Source: Polyporus tsugae
Taxonomy: Eukaryota; Basidiomycota; Agaricomycetes; Polyporales; Polyporaceae
Assembly (NCBI GenBank): GCA_024305745.1
Contig: JAHRBS010000015.1
Coordinates: forward strand, 434,001-498,000
Reading direction: 5' to 3'
DNA: 64,000 nucleotides
The notes beneath the pieces are model-generated. The model was not told the DNA's origin. It saw nothing but the letters and a program-made list of their open reading frames with translations, and made no database searches. The translations under genes were made by a program, and so were the position numbers. Below, piece by piece: positions 10,201-21,323 of the stretch; the stretch's first letter is position 1; each line of letters starts with the position of its first letter.

Positions 10201-12651
10201 GGTTATAATCTCGATGCCTCTGTCCTTGAGCATATTCGTGAAGGCTTTTGATTTCAATTCACCTCCAGCATCAGATTTCCATTTCTGCACCTTCGCGCCA
10301 TATTGGTTTTCGACATATGTCAACCATTGTCGCGTAGATTGTAGGGCAGTGTCCTTGGTACGAAGTTTGACGGTCCACACGTGTGAAGTGTAGTCATCAT
10401 AGTACAGTATAGCGTACTTGTGTTTGTGGTACGAAGGGACAGGGAATTCTTTGAGGTCCGTGTGGACTAGCTCAAAAGGTTTCGACGCTCGTCTAAGATC
10501 GAGCGGATGGGATTGCGATGGCATTTTGCCTTCAGCACATCCTCGGCAAATCGAGTCCTCTTTGGGAATCTCAACATGCGGGCACTTGTCAGTGTGTTTC
10601 CGAGCATGTCTCAGCACATCGCGCGAAGGGTGTCCTAAGCGACGGTGTAGAGTATCATAGTCGACAGCTTCAAAGGCTGTGATCATGTTTCGCGCCAGTA
10701 AAGGCTGCGTGAAGATGACATAAATAGTGTCACCAACGTTTCGTGGTTGAAACGTGACTACAAGCTCATTTGCTTGGTAGAAGGAGATACTAGCAGTCGA
10801 TGCACGCGCTTTCATTCCTTCACGGAGTAATGCTCCCATTGAAACAAGTTTGTTGGTAAGATTTGGGACCAAGGCGACATTCATCAGCCTTATGGTCTTT
10901 CCAGACTCTAAAGTTAGGAAGACAGTCCCTTCACCAGTCATGAACGTGACCCCATCTGCTGTGTATAGCGGTCGATGGACTTTGTAGTACCGGAAATCGG
11001 CGAAGTCACTCATGTTGAACGTAAAGTGCATTGACGCTCCTGAGTCGAGCATCCACATGTTCGAGTCTTGCCGTTCAATCTGCTTATTCTTTCCCTTACA
11101 GCGCGCACACTTAGCATGTGAAGAGTGGTGAGGACATGTATTCTGCTCTATAGCTACAGATACATGCGGGCTGTTTACACGACAAGAGGGACTTGCGACA
11201 TTATCAGCTGCCATTAAGGGCGCGAAGTCAGCATACAACTTGTTGTGGGGAGAAGAATAGACTGACCAGTACTGATCGAAGAAAGATTCAACTTCATCTT
11301 CAACCACGCCAAGCGACACGACGTCCTCGTCGTCCGTCAGCTCGTTCATCGGGTCGTCCAGAGGGGCGAGGCGCTCCTCTAGGGTGCGCTCTGACATGCG
11401 CTCCCTGAGGGTGCGCTTGCGCTTGGGCGCGCGGTCCTCCTCGCTGTCCGAGTCCTCGAACTGCGAACTGCTGCTCTCCTCGGTGCCACTGGGCAAGTCG
11501 TCGCCACCACTCATCGTCGGAGATTGGGTTGATGAAGATGCGAGTGGGGTGGCCGCGGGCGAGGCCGCGCGGTTCTGTTCCTCCGGGGCGCGAGGGGCCT
11601 GTTGGAGTCGGACGAGGTCCTCGAGGATGCGGATGCGCTCGAACGTCGGCTGGATGCCGAGTTCCTCGGCGAGGGATATGGCAGACGTGAGCGAGGGGTA
11701 CTTGTTGTCCCCTGTCTTTGTGCGGACGGGCTTGCGCATGAGAGCGCGCGGATCCTCCACTCCGCTGGGGCCCTGGGTGATCGTGGTTGGGACGTCAGTG
11801 ATGTGGGCAAAAGGCGCCACGTCAACCATATGGGCAAAGTGCGCATGTTGGTGCGCACCTGGTTGTCCACCACGACCACGTCCAGAGCGGCGGCCGCGAG
11901 AGCGTCCACCTTGTTGCTGCTGCCCATCAGGGCGCTGCTGCTACTGCTGCTGCTGCTGCCGCTGAGGGCGCTGCTGCTGCTGCTGACGGAAGTTGGGGTC
12001 CGGCCCCTTGCGCTTGACAGCGCTGATCTTGTTGGCATTGTTACGCGACTGGTGACGTCCTTGGCGCTGTTCCCAGTGCATGATCACGGCCTGGCGGACG
12101 CCGGCGAGCGTGATCTTCTTGATGGCAGGGCCAGCAGCGTCATCCTTGAGGCCAGAGATGTAGACCTGGATGACGGGATCCATGGACTGAGGGAGCTTGG
12201 AGACGAGCATCATCCCCTTGACGTGCTCTGAAACGTCGAACTTGTTGGTATCAAGGCGCTGGAAGTGCGCCTCGAGCTTGTCGAGGGCTGGGATAGGATT
12301 GGAGTCGCTGGGGACGGTGAGACTGATCGCGGCACGGAAGTCTTGATAGATGATGGGGATGCCCGGCTTCCCATAGTTCGTCTTGAGGTGGTTCCAGATG
12401 TCCGCGGCAGTGGTCTTGCTAGCGATGGCACTGATGATGCTTTGAGCGAGGCGAAGGCGGATGTTACCCATGGCCTTGCCGTTGAGTCCGTCCCATTCCG
12501 CTTGCTTGTCAGCGTCGGTGGCGGGGCGAGACTCGTTGATGACCTTCCACTGTCCTTGTGCCAGGAGGTAGGACTCCATGGTCACGGCCCACTCGAGGTA
12601 GTTGGGGCCCGTGAGGACGCTGGTAACGGCGGTGTAGAGCGCGTTCGACAT
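7295..12651 (-). pseudogene. Ty1/copia Gag-Pol polyprotein, right copy, nonsense codons and cut 3' end
   Basis: Read leftward from ATG at 12651, the frame has TAG in the Gln tract at codon 237 (11943-11941, CAG in the left copy), the same TGA at codon 963 (9765-9763), and open pol to the junction at 7295. There the last ten or so codons are replaced by antisense LTR sequence; the frame ends at 7252. Codon 86 is intact Trp. Two amino-acid differences from the left copy (Arg for His, Thr for Ala) correspond to left-copy bases 2488 and 2502; beyond them the predicted proteins are identical. The missing 3' end lies at 13298-13340. Confidence 0.93.
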
Positions 12652-12954
12652 CGTGCGAGAGGGGTTAAAGTCTGGAGGGGTGAAGACGTGTCAGTCAACA
12701 TCCACAAAGACTTTTTAGGGCAGCGGTCATGGAAAAACGCGCTGGCATAGGTTCCCCCTCTATTTGGTGGAGGGCAGGCAGCGACCTCGAAGGCGCGCCA
12801 CATCCAGCTCCACTGCTGTGGATGGCAGGCAGCGGATAATCGCGCCACATCCATCCAACAGGTCGTCTGCCATAACGGCGACGAAGGGATTCCAGGCGAG
12901 CTGGAAGCCTCACAGGTCGCAGCCAGCAATGAGCGGCGCAGTACCTGGGCATCA

Positions 12955-12969
12955 CCAGGGCTCATAACC
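12955..12969 (-). promoter_or_regulatory. Primer-binding site of the right copy
   Basis: On the minus strand this reads GGTTATGAGCCCTGG, one base different from the left copy at the last position. It abuts LTR C and pairs with the anticodon arm of initiator tRNA-Met. Confidence 0.75.
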
Positions 12970-13297
12970 TGTTGAACCCGGGGGCAAAGCCCACACCGGA
13001 CAGCAACTCTAGCGGAAGCTCCGCATACTCACCTGGAGGGGTTGTTGAGGCTTGTTAAGTGATGATGGTGGTAGGGTGTAAAGAACTGTCTGTATTGGGG
13101 GCTCTGGGGAGCCCGTATATATACTACTAGATTACATAAGAACTGTACAGTAGCATACACGGTGCACAGTCGAGCTGTGCGTGATTATCATAGACGAGGC
13201 TATGAGTAATCTGGCATGTGTGACAACTGGCGCTATGGCGGTGTCACAGCCTAGCGGCTATGTTGGCTGCCAGCGCTTGGCAGTGCCGCGCTCAACA
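12970..13297 (-). repeat. LTR C (5' LTR of the inner element)
   Basis: 328 bp on the minus strand. It pairs with LTR B by shared polymorphisms and has one visible difference from it. Its outer end joins AAATC of the host element at 13298. Confidence 0.93.
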
Positions 13298-13340
13298 AAA
13301 TCCGCTTTCGTACCCATGCCGAGTACTTAGCGAGGGGGAG
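13298..13340 (+). repeat. Detached 3' internal end of the host element, with polypurine tract
   Basis: These 43 bp match 6924-6966: AAATC, the last pol codons, stop, and GAGGGGGAG (13332-13340). They are the piece of the host element lying beyond the insertion point. AAATC at 13298-13302 is the right copy of the inner target duplication. Confidence 0.9.
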
Positions 13341-13668
13341 TGTTGAGCGCGGTACTGCCAAGCGCTGGCAGCCAACATAGCCGCTAGGCTGTGACACCGC
13401 CATAGCGCCAGTTGTCACACATGCCAGATTACTCATAGCCTCGTCTATGATAATCATGCACAGCTCGACTGTGCACCGTGTATGCTACTGTACAGTTCTT
13501 ATGTAATCTAGTAGTATATATACGGGCTCCCCAGAGCCCCCAATACAGACAGTTCTTTACACCCTACCACCATCATCACTTAACAAGCCTCAACAACCCC
13601 TCCAGGTGAGTATGCGGAGCTTCCGCTAGAGTTGCTGCCTGGTGTGGGCTTTGCCCCCGGGTTCAACA
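13341..13668 (+). repeat. LTR D (3' LTR of the outer, host element)
   Basis: 328 bp, TGTTGA...TCAACA, grouped with LTR A by the T at position 13. Three visible differences from A, against one between B and C, fit an older outer insertion. It ends 242 bp before the start codon of family copy 2, so its promoter now faces that gene. Confidence 0.93.
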
Positions 13669-13673
13669 GATTG
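13669..13673. repeat. Outer target-site duplication, right (GATTG)
   Basis: Direct copy of 921-925. After it the ancestral upstream sequence of copy 2 resumes (GACCAAAGGGCTTTCTTGGG), which aligns with the region upstream of copy 3 around 18587. Confidence 0.93.
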
Positions 13674-13910
13674 GACCAAAGGGCTTTCTTGGGACAAGGT
13701 ATACTTAGCGTGACAAACCCAACAGCCTCCCTGACACCATCTCTCGAACTTGGTCTCCGTTCTCCCCTTCCCCGTGATCTCTAGCTCGTTCGACTTCCGG
13801 TCCGCTACAAGTCACAAGTCTCACTCCGGTTGATGCAAGCCCCTCCCCTCCCTCTACCCTCGTTATTCACTTCTAATCTCTGTAGTCTAGCCAACACAGC
13901 ATCTTCCAGG

Positions 13911-15114
13911 ATGCACTCTCTCCTCTGTCCTCCCGTCAGTGCATATGCAGCGATCCAGGTGGATCCCGCCGCAATGGTCGCCCATCTCGATGCCCGTGCG
14001 CTGGAAGAGGCCCAGGAGATTCGTCCAAAGACCTACTTGATTCTGACTTCATTTGTACGTTTCCTCCACCACAATCAGGTCGGCGTCTACTGATATGGCC
14101 ATGCTCATAGGGCCTGTCGTTTCCGTTCTCCGGCCACCCTTGGTCCGTCTACAGCGTGTGGCCAGTTGGCCCCTCACTCCGGGCAGTCGACGAGAAGCGG
14201 GGCTTCGAGCCCGACATGTGCGTCCCGATCTTCCCGAACGAGGCGCACCCCACCGGTCGCGTCCCTGTTCATCCAACTTCGCCATTCCCGTACAACAACT
14301 GCTACCACTGGGCTGGGATGAGGATGGGCTTGCGTGTACATGTGAGGGAGGAAGGTTTCGACAATACCCGTGCGATTCGGCTGCCAGCGGGAGATATAGT
14401 CGACATGAGTTCGCTTTTCAGCTTGGATCGCGGTCGCGGGACGGGTGCACGGTTGGCCCGCGAGGAAGCTGCGTCCGCCGCCCCGCACCATGCCTCCATC
14501 CCGGATCATTCGCCACCGTCCACCGGCGACCAGCCCAAGGACGCCACTGCCTGTGATGAAGTCGACATCTTCACACCACCGAAGCACAGTCAAGATCCCG
14601 AGTACGTTCCGCTCGTCCACCTCTGGCTCGACCTGCCGGCCAATCTGAAGCAGGAGGATATTGGCAACCCGGTTGACCTGTACAGGGAACGGTATGTGAT
14701 CATGAGGTGAGTCGACACCCGTCATCTGGCAACCCCTTCGTTGGTGCTGACACTCACCCAGCATCATTAGGAGGGCTCACGAGCGGAATGCAGACCTTCC
14801 CACTCTGGGGGAGTATATCGCTCTCCACCACGGCCCGTACATTGGCGACTCTGATTCCGAGAGTTACATGAGCGGGACGATTAGCGAGTACGTGTCGGAA
14901 GAATTTGAAGCAGGACCTTACGGAGGGGAAGAGCAAGCCCGCAAACCAAGACGTGAGTCACCTCTTCAACTATCAACGGACACGCAAACAACTCACGGCG
15001 CGCATAGATTTCCGCCCAGCAAAGTTCTCTCGAAAACTGCGCGCGCGTGCTAGCAAGTTTTTTACTGTCTCGCGCGTCCGGTTGTCCTCCTCTCGTAGCA
15101 ATAGCAATGTCTAA
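13911..15114 (+). CDS. Tandem gene family, copy 2: unknown protein, about 345 aa, four exons
   Basis: Predicted exons are 13911-14054, 14111-14706, 14762-14952 and 15008-15114, joined by 55-56 bp introns with GT-AG ends. Exons 1 and 2 are exactly as long as in copy 3 (144 and 596 bp) and the phases agree, which supports the model. Shared blocks include MVAHLDARA, IRPKTYL, VGPSLRAVDEKRGFE, EEGFDNTRAIRL, PLVHLWLDLPA and GDSDSESYMSGT. No known domain, signal peptide or membrane segment is visible. The C-terminus after FRPAK differs from copies 1 and 3 and lacks their Cys-containing end. The copia block lies 242 bp upstream and has cut off the distal promoter. Function unknown. Confidence 0.8.
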
Positions 15115-17090
15115 TGATTAAATATACTTGTGCCAGTCGGAGTTCACGGCGCACATTCGTGGGGGTATGGCTGGCCCCACCACCTCCCGTCCCTTCCTCC
15201 AGAAATTGGTTGAAAGATGCCGCTCAAACGTCGCACATTCTCGCCTCATGACTCATGAGCGTTGTATTACCGCGTTATACTACCATCGGCGCTGCTGAGG
15301 CGTTGGGCTGCGTGCGTCTCGTTACTCGCTGACGAGTGATGGCGAGGTGAGAGCGCGGATGTTGTCCGTTCGCGGGTTCTGTACTGACGATGAGCGGATG
15401 TAGGAGACAACGAAGATTGCGTCAGCGTTCGGCATACGGATGGATGTTACGAGACATGAACTACGAATACGCACGATCCGAACGATGATGCACGAGTTAC
15501 TGAACTCTACTTCTGATTTGTGGTTTGCTGTCCGGCAGACTCGACTTGGTGTGTAACTCCTTCCACTATGGACTCTTCTGTCGCACTAGAGAGAAGCGCA
15601 GACGGACCGTTCTACCCGCTGGCCTTGCCGATATCGATGTCGGTGTCGTCTTGAACCATGCTGAAGATATTGGACGAGCCACCGATGCAGGCCCGGGATC
15701 AACGCGCGCGACTCCGGTCACCGCACGACGAATTGCTGCCTATACCGGCTGGACCCTTCTTTGTGGCTCGACCTTGATTCCGAGTTTGCCGTTCAGGCAG
15801 CGTATGAGCAGTGTCGCGTGCCGTGCGCATCAGTGGGTGCATTCTAGAACCTACAACTAACAATATATATATATAGCTGCAAACATAACAAAATGCGTGA
15901 GCCTCTGCGTCCTCGAGCTCGCTCGCATCAAGCATGCCTTCCGTCCTCCCTACCTACCTGTATTTCCCTAGGACACCAGCTGAACATTGTTTATATGTTC
16001 TGTAACATCCTCTGCTTTCGTTTATCATGGAGTCTGCCAGGACCTCGCCTTATTGTAACGTGAAAGTAGAAACGAACCTGAGGCTTGCGGCGGCCTCGGA
16101 ACTTGAACGTAGAACGTCCGGTACCCTTGTTGTGATCTGCCGTTTTTTGGTCCCTGGTAGAAGTTGTACGCTCGTTCGGTAGTGAGAAGCAAACATATCG
16201 TGAAAGTTGGATAAGATGAACAGATTCAGCTGGTGAACATCCTCTCGACGCTAGACTACCGGCCCGGGGTTTGCCGACTGCCCATGATTGGCTGCTCACC
16301 TTGCTGCCGACCTCCTGCCTCACGCCACGACGCCATCGACATTCGAATATCCATGACCTCTAAACCTGGGTAAAAAGACTTAGTTTTATGTCAGTCTTCG
16401 CACACTGTTTTCACGCACGGCGGATGCCTCACATTGTTTCACCAGGTGACGTCGGATTCGATGCCCATCAGTTTTGATTCCTATCTCAAGTTCCTGCTCT
16501 TGGTCAACGGTCTTGGTCACCGATCCTCCATCTCGTGTGGTTTGTGGCGGTCGCATCGCCGCGATGCACCCGGTGAATAGGTCCCCCCCCGGTGAGTCAT
16601 GCATCGTGTGCCGGTATCATGATGTCTACTGTGATGGATCCGTCCCACCGTTTGCTGGCAGTCCTCGATGTTGAGGCGAGGACAGGGTGGAGATATGTGT
16701 TCTAGACAGTGCATCTTCACCCGTGTCCTCGTTCCCTTTTGGACTGCCGTTATCCTCCCCTATCATCTAAGGGGGTTTGGGCGAACGGGCGTACGATTCA
16801 ACACATTAAAGCTGGGTTATATATACAATCATGACGAAATATCCAAAGCATACAGGCTACACCCTAACCAGCGCGCATCCACGACATGGCAAAGCGCCGC
16901 TGACGTGCAGTCAACCTGCATTCACCTTCACTGTGCGCAGTACCTCGAATTTGTTAAAGAACCGGACCCCGTTCTTGGGCTTCTCAGCGAGGCTGGTTCG
17001 GCTCCGATTCGACTTGATTGAATTCTTGTCCGCATCAGCCTTCTCGGAGACAGGTCAGCGCCTGAAGTGCTATGTCACGCGCGATGGTAC
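15115..17090. other. Intergenic, about 2 kb, no confident gene
   Basis: Frames of 67-117 codons exist on both strands (for example 15525-15860 plus and 15991-16323 minus), but none shows a domain, a paralogue in the window or a coherent exon chain. A stretch near 16260-16300 (GGTTTGCCGAC...CATGATTGGCTG) weakly resembles 20400-20440, so both may hold remnants of one old repeat. Bases 15865-15874 are an AT dinucleotide run. Confidence 0.4.
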
Positions 17091-18156
17091 TTACCATCTT
17101 TGCCGAGGCACTAGTGAGCGAATATCTGGAACCTGTGGGAGGCATTTCCGCGAACTAGCCCGGGCACAGTAAGTGGGGAGTTGCAATGGAGTCGGTGCGA
17201 AGGACGTCACCTTCCGAGGCCCAGGTTCACGCGGCTTCCCTGGTGCTCCGCGGTCGATGTTGTTTTCAGGCTCTTCGGGGATTGTCGTCGGGTTGCGCAC
17301 TCTGCTCGGCCTCGATCCTCTGTTGACAGTGGCCACCGACTCGCGCGATGAAGCCCTGCTTCCAGCACCGCCCTAAGGTACTCAATTTGTGAGCTCAGCG
17401 ATGATGGTCAAGCAGCGCGGTGGGGGACTCACATAGAAGCGTTTCCTGCGCTCATCGATGTGGAGCTAGACAATTCGAATCAGTCAAATCCGTTTGGATG
17501 TGCGTGGCTGCACTCACCCTGAGCTCAGCCTCAAGCGCGGCAGCCAATTCGGGGTCCTCGCACATACACTTCCATTCTTCCAATTTCCTAGCGCATTCTG
17601 TCCTGAGGAACCTCATTGCGTCCCTCCCGAACACCCAAGGAACCCGCCCTCCGTCGACCGCTTTGCTCCATACACGGTCGCGGGTGGCTGTGGATGGGAA
17701 CGACCACGCAATAATCCAGGCATTCTCCCTTCCCCACTCAGGTAGCGAGTGGAGATGGTCGAGGTGGCCGGGACAGCTGTGGTCGTGGGGCGCGATGGGG
17801 ATGGAGAAGTGGCGGAAGATGCGGGGGAGCTCCGAGAGGTCTTTCCCGCTGTAGGTGGTGGCGAGGCATACCATCAGACCCCGCCGGTCGTCGTCTTGGT
17901 CCAGCATGATAATGGCGGGACGAGGGTTAGCTATTACATCGGGGGTCGCTGTGATATCGTTGAACGACTGCTGAGACCTTGCTAAGGCGTCGCTCCCGGC
18001 GCCGAGGTTGGGGAACGTCTGCTGGAGAATATCATAGATTGGAGTGTAGACGGACTCCTTCAGGCTGTAGACGTCGCCTTGAATATATTTCGCGTTCGAG
18101 TCGCGTGATATAGGCAAGTCGGACGTCTTGCGTGAGCAGCCGACACAGGTAGCCAT
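17091..18156 (-). CDS. Hypothetical protein, about 317 aa, three exons
   Basis: Exons on the minus strand are 18156-17518, 17465-17433 (33 bp) and 17372-17091. Introns are 52 and 60 bp and all joins are phase 0. The ATG has a good context (CCCAATGGC). The protein begins MATCVGCSRKT and contains PRPAIIMLDQDDDRRGL followed by a CLATTYSGKDLSELP stretch. A charged helix (ECARKLEEWKCMCEDPELAA) precedes the short exon, and the tail is basic and Pro-rich. I do not recognise the family. The last exon is least certain, since a further intron could change the tail. It sits between family copies 2 and 3 in the opposite direction. Confidence 0.6.
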
Positions 18157-18548
18157 TGGGATGGGGAGCGAAGGTGTCGCAGAGAGGATCCAGCCCGAAA
18201 TGCGAAGGAGGGTGTGGGGAAGTGGGTCCGATTTTGAGCAGAGTATTCAAAAGCATTGCAGAGACCGGACTCATGTTTTGTATGACAAACTGTGGTGGAA
18301 AGCGTCGGCCGGAACAGGGTTGTAAAAGGACTGGCAGTAATGGTCTCCTGTTGGTTATTGTCATTGACGCTTAAGTTCGGATATGGCTTGTAATAAGTGA
18401 CCATGTCTGGTGCTTTTACACGCCTGTTCCGGCTTCGATGAAACGAGTGGCACCGTGCATTGTGCTCTCGGTCTTTGCATTTCGGAACATACGCGTTACG
18501 TAAGACATGTACACAAGATCCAGTTGCAAAAGGGATGACAGAAAAGCG

Positions 18549-18717
18549 CCGATGCCACCAGGAACAAAGGTCGATACGTGAAAAAGAAGTGGAGCCAAAG
18601 CGTTCAAGTTAAACAAGGTGTACTTAAGACGCGCAACCGTGTTCGTGGTTGTGTCTCGCGAACTTCTTCCTCCCTCTCCCATTTCTCTGTGGCCCAGCTT
18701 CTTCTGTTCCCTTCGCG
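18549..18717 (+). promoter_or_regulatory. Conserved upstream region of family copy 3
   Basis: This region aligns with the upstream region of copy 2 if the copia block is removed: GCCGATGCCACCAGGA (867 and 18549), ATACGTGAAA, then CCAAAG, ACAAGGT(A/G)TACTTA (13697 and 18611). The alignment marks which sequence the insertion displaced. Individual regulatory sites cannot be named. Confidence 0.6.
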
Positions 18718-19874
18718 ATGACTTCATCCTTCTCTCCTTCTCTCGGTGTGTATGCTGCAGTCCGAATGAATCCCACAGCAATGGTCGCCCATCTCGACGC
18801 ACGTGCGGTGGAAGAGGCCCGGGAAATTCGTCCGAAGACCTACTTGGTTCTGACTGCATTTGTATGTTTCCTTCGTGCACGGTCAGAAACGCTTTGCTCA
18901 TCCACCCCAACAGGGCTTGTCGTTGCCATTCCCCGGCCGGGATTGGTACGTCTATAACGTGTACCCCGTCGGTCCCTCGCTCCGGGCGGTCGACGAAAAG
19001 CGGGGCTTCGAGTCCAGCATGTGCGTTCCCATCTTCCCGAACGAAACCCACCCCGCCGGTCGCGCTTCTGTTCGTCCGAATGGGCCCTTCCCGTATGACA
19101 ATTGCTACCACTGGGCTGCGATGGCCCTGGACGTGCGCGTACATGCGAGGGAGGAAGGTTTCGACAACACACGTGCCATTCGACTATCAGTGGGAGAGCA
19201 AATGGACATGGAGGAGCTTCTCGGTCCGGATCTGGGTCGCGCGAAACGGACACGGTTGGCTCGCGAGCAAGTTGTGTCCGCTCCTCCTGACCATGTTTCT
19301 ACACCGGAGTCTTCGCCACCCAGCCCTAGCGAACCGGCCAACGACGCCACTACCCCCGGTGAAGTCGACATCTTCGAGCCGCCAGAGGACTTCCGCGATC
19401 CCGAGTACATTCCACTTGTTCACCTCTGGCTCGATCTCCCGGCCAGCCTCAAACAGGAGGATATTGGCAACCCGGCCGACCTATACAAGGAACGGTTCGC
19501 GATCATGAGGTGAGTCCGGCGTCATCATTCAACCTCTTCGTCGATGCTGACGTGATCCTCCCAGCATTATTAGGAGAGCTCACACGCGGAATCCGGACCT
19601 TCCCACTCTGCGGGAGTACATCGCTCTCCACCAAGACCTGTACATTGGGGACTCGGATTCCGAGAGTTATATGAGCGGGACGGCCAGCGAGTACGCATCA
19701 GAGGCCGATAGGTTAGAGCCCTCAGATGACTACGTTTGCAAGCCGAAGCGTGAGTAACATTATTCTGTCTATGGTCTCGAATATATCTGACGCGTACACT
19801 CAGGTTTCCGGCCAGCGAAACTCCTTCGGAAGTTCCGCACAAGCGTTCGCGGAATGCTTTGCATCCCTATCTAG
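18718..19874 (+). CDS. Tandem gene family, copy 3: unknown protein, about 331 aa, four exons, CaaX-like end
   Basis: Predicted exons are 18718-18861, 18914-19509, 19565-19749 and 19804-19874; introns are 52-55 bp. The frame closes exactly (996 bp including stop). Most of exon 2 matches copy 2, including VGPSLRAVDEKRGFE, EEGFDNTRAIRL and LVHLWLDLPASLKQEDIGNP. The C-terminus is basic (KLLRKFRTSVRG) and ends MLCIPI, matching VLCITI in copy 1. Cys-Ile-Pro-Ile fits a CaaX box for geranylgeranylation, which with the basic stretch would suggest membrane attachment; this is inferred. No enzymatic domain is seen. Function unknown. Confidence 0.8.
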
Positions 19875-21323
19875 CCTTCATGGTTACATATCTACACACT
19901 CTTTTGTCATTATGTATCTCGACCTGCTGCGTCGACCGGCTTTGTACTAGTAGTCTACATTCCGACCGGACAGTTCCTTCCGAAGAGGCTGCACGCTCAT
20001 GTTGATGTCAAGAGTGATCGTGCGAGTGGGCGGAAGAAGGACCTTTCGCGCAATACGCCCCCCCAGGAATGGAGTGCTTCCCAAGTTGTTGCATGCTAAT
20101 TTATCCGCTCGAAAGACGCCTGGAATCTGTGTGTTCCTATGAACACAGGTTAGAGTGCTGCCGCCCAGGCCTATAGTATCATGTCGTATGGAAGAGATGA
20201 TAGGAGCCTTCTACAAGAAATAACAACCGTAAATAATTCCGAAAAGACACAGGTTCGCCGCCCGCCCGCCCGCTGCACGCCCCTTCCCGTGCCCAGCTAC
20301 TATCGTTTTCTCCACTCATCATCTGAGAAAACCTCTTCCTGCTAGCGACGGCTTCACTCCCATCCGTCCACAATGTCAATGAAGGTCGCCGCAGGGCGGT
20401 TCGGAGTTTGCCGGTTGTTGATGATTGGCTGTGTCTTGCCTGGCTTACGACTGGCACTTATGTCTTACCATCGCTCAAGCTTCAAGTCTCGACCGTGCTT
20501 CGTATCGAACCGCGCATGTCTTCAAATCTACTTCATGAGTAAGTACAGTACCTATTCCGCGTCGATGCTCACCTTGACTCGAACTCGGATGTTCAAGTTG
20601 TACGGCGGTACAGCGGAGTCACGGCATGAGAGATCCTTCCATGGCATCCAATGAGGCTTCGTATCAGCTACCGAGCTGACATTCAAGCAGTTGGCCGCAT
20701 GTAAGCCGATTCAAACATCCTTTGTTCCCGATGTATCATTGATTTCATGTTCGAACTAGCGGCGGAGACGTGCCCTTCCGACCTTCTACCTACAATATTC
20801 CCCAGGGCGGCCTAATCAGATTTGCATTTGTCTTTTGAGGAGAACGATTGGCCAACCTGGAGGCGACTCCGAGTCCTGACAGGCATACTCCGCGCATTCA
20901 AGCTGGTGGTCGACTACACGCGCCGGTTGGAACGTGGGCGATTTCTGGCCTTCCAGCATCGCAAAATGCATGGGTTCTCAATCATATTTATACAGAGCTC
21001 TGGTCCTCGACACAGTCGAAGGAGGCTTGTTCCAGGATGGACTCTCAGGTACTCGCGTCACCTCAATTGAATTGCCAATCACAAAGCAGGGTAGTATTCC
21101 GTTTCCGCCTTCCGCTGTTCATTATACCTCTTTTTGGAAGGAGTCGGTGGTCATGAACACTGACGCAGAGAGCATCGCCATCGGAACGCAAGCACCACAA
21201 AATAACAAACGCCCTCTGATTCCAACCAACGCCACCATCGCCTTCTCCTACCCCTACTACCACCCTTCTGACCCTACCTCTCGTCCGCCACAGTCTCCGC
21301 TGTGCTCTTAACTCGCGAGGAAC
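19875..21323. other. Intergenic, no confident gene
   Basis: The first 170 bp resemble the 3' flank of copy 1. Frames around 20373-20654 and 20822-21311 on the plus strand are open for 80-125 codons but overlap one another in different frames and show no family signature. A gene with several small exons cannot be excluded. Confidence 0.35.

Larger units (their letters stand above)
926..13668. mobile_element. Composite of two Ty1/copia elements: self-nested and internally inverted
   Basis: The block holds four 328-bp LTRs (926-1253 +, 6967-7294 +, 12970-13297 -, 13341-13668 +) and two full internal regions in opposite orientation. One element is 328+5713+328 = 6369 bp; two elements plus one 5-bp target duplication give 12,743 bp, the exact length seen. 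LTRs A (926) and D (13341) share a T at LTR position 13, whereas B (6967) and C (12970) share a C there and CTGTCCGG near the end. The outer pair therefore belongs to the host element and the inner pair to the inserted one. The inner duplication is AAATC at 13298 but its reverse complement GATTT at 7295, as expected if the interior inverted after insertion. Order of domains is PR-IN-RT-RNase H, which defines Ty1/copia. Confidence 0.93.

Noticed and set aside
926..13668. Two independent tail-to-tail copia insertions
   Set aside because: Independent insertions would each have their own direct target duplications and four ends in flanking DNA. Here only one outer duplication exists and the inner one is inverted within element sequence.
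15525..15860. 111-codon plus-strand frame in the intergenic region
   Set aside because: No ATG context, domain, paralogue or splice partner supports it.
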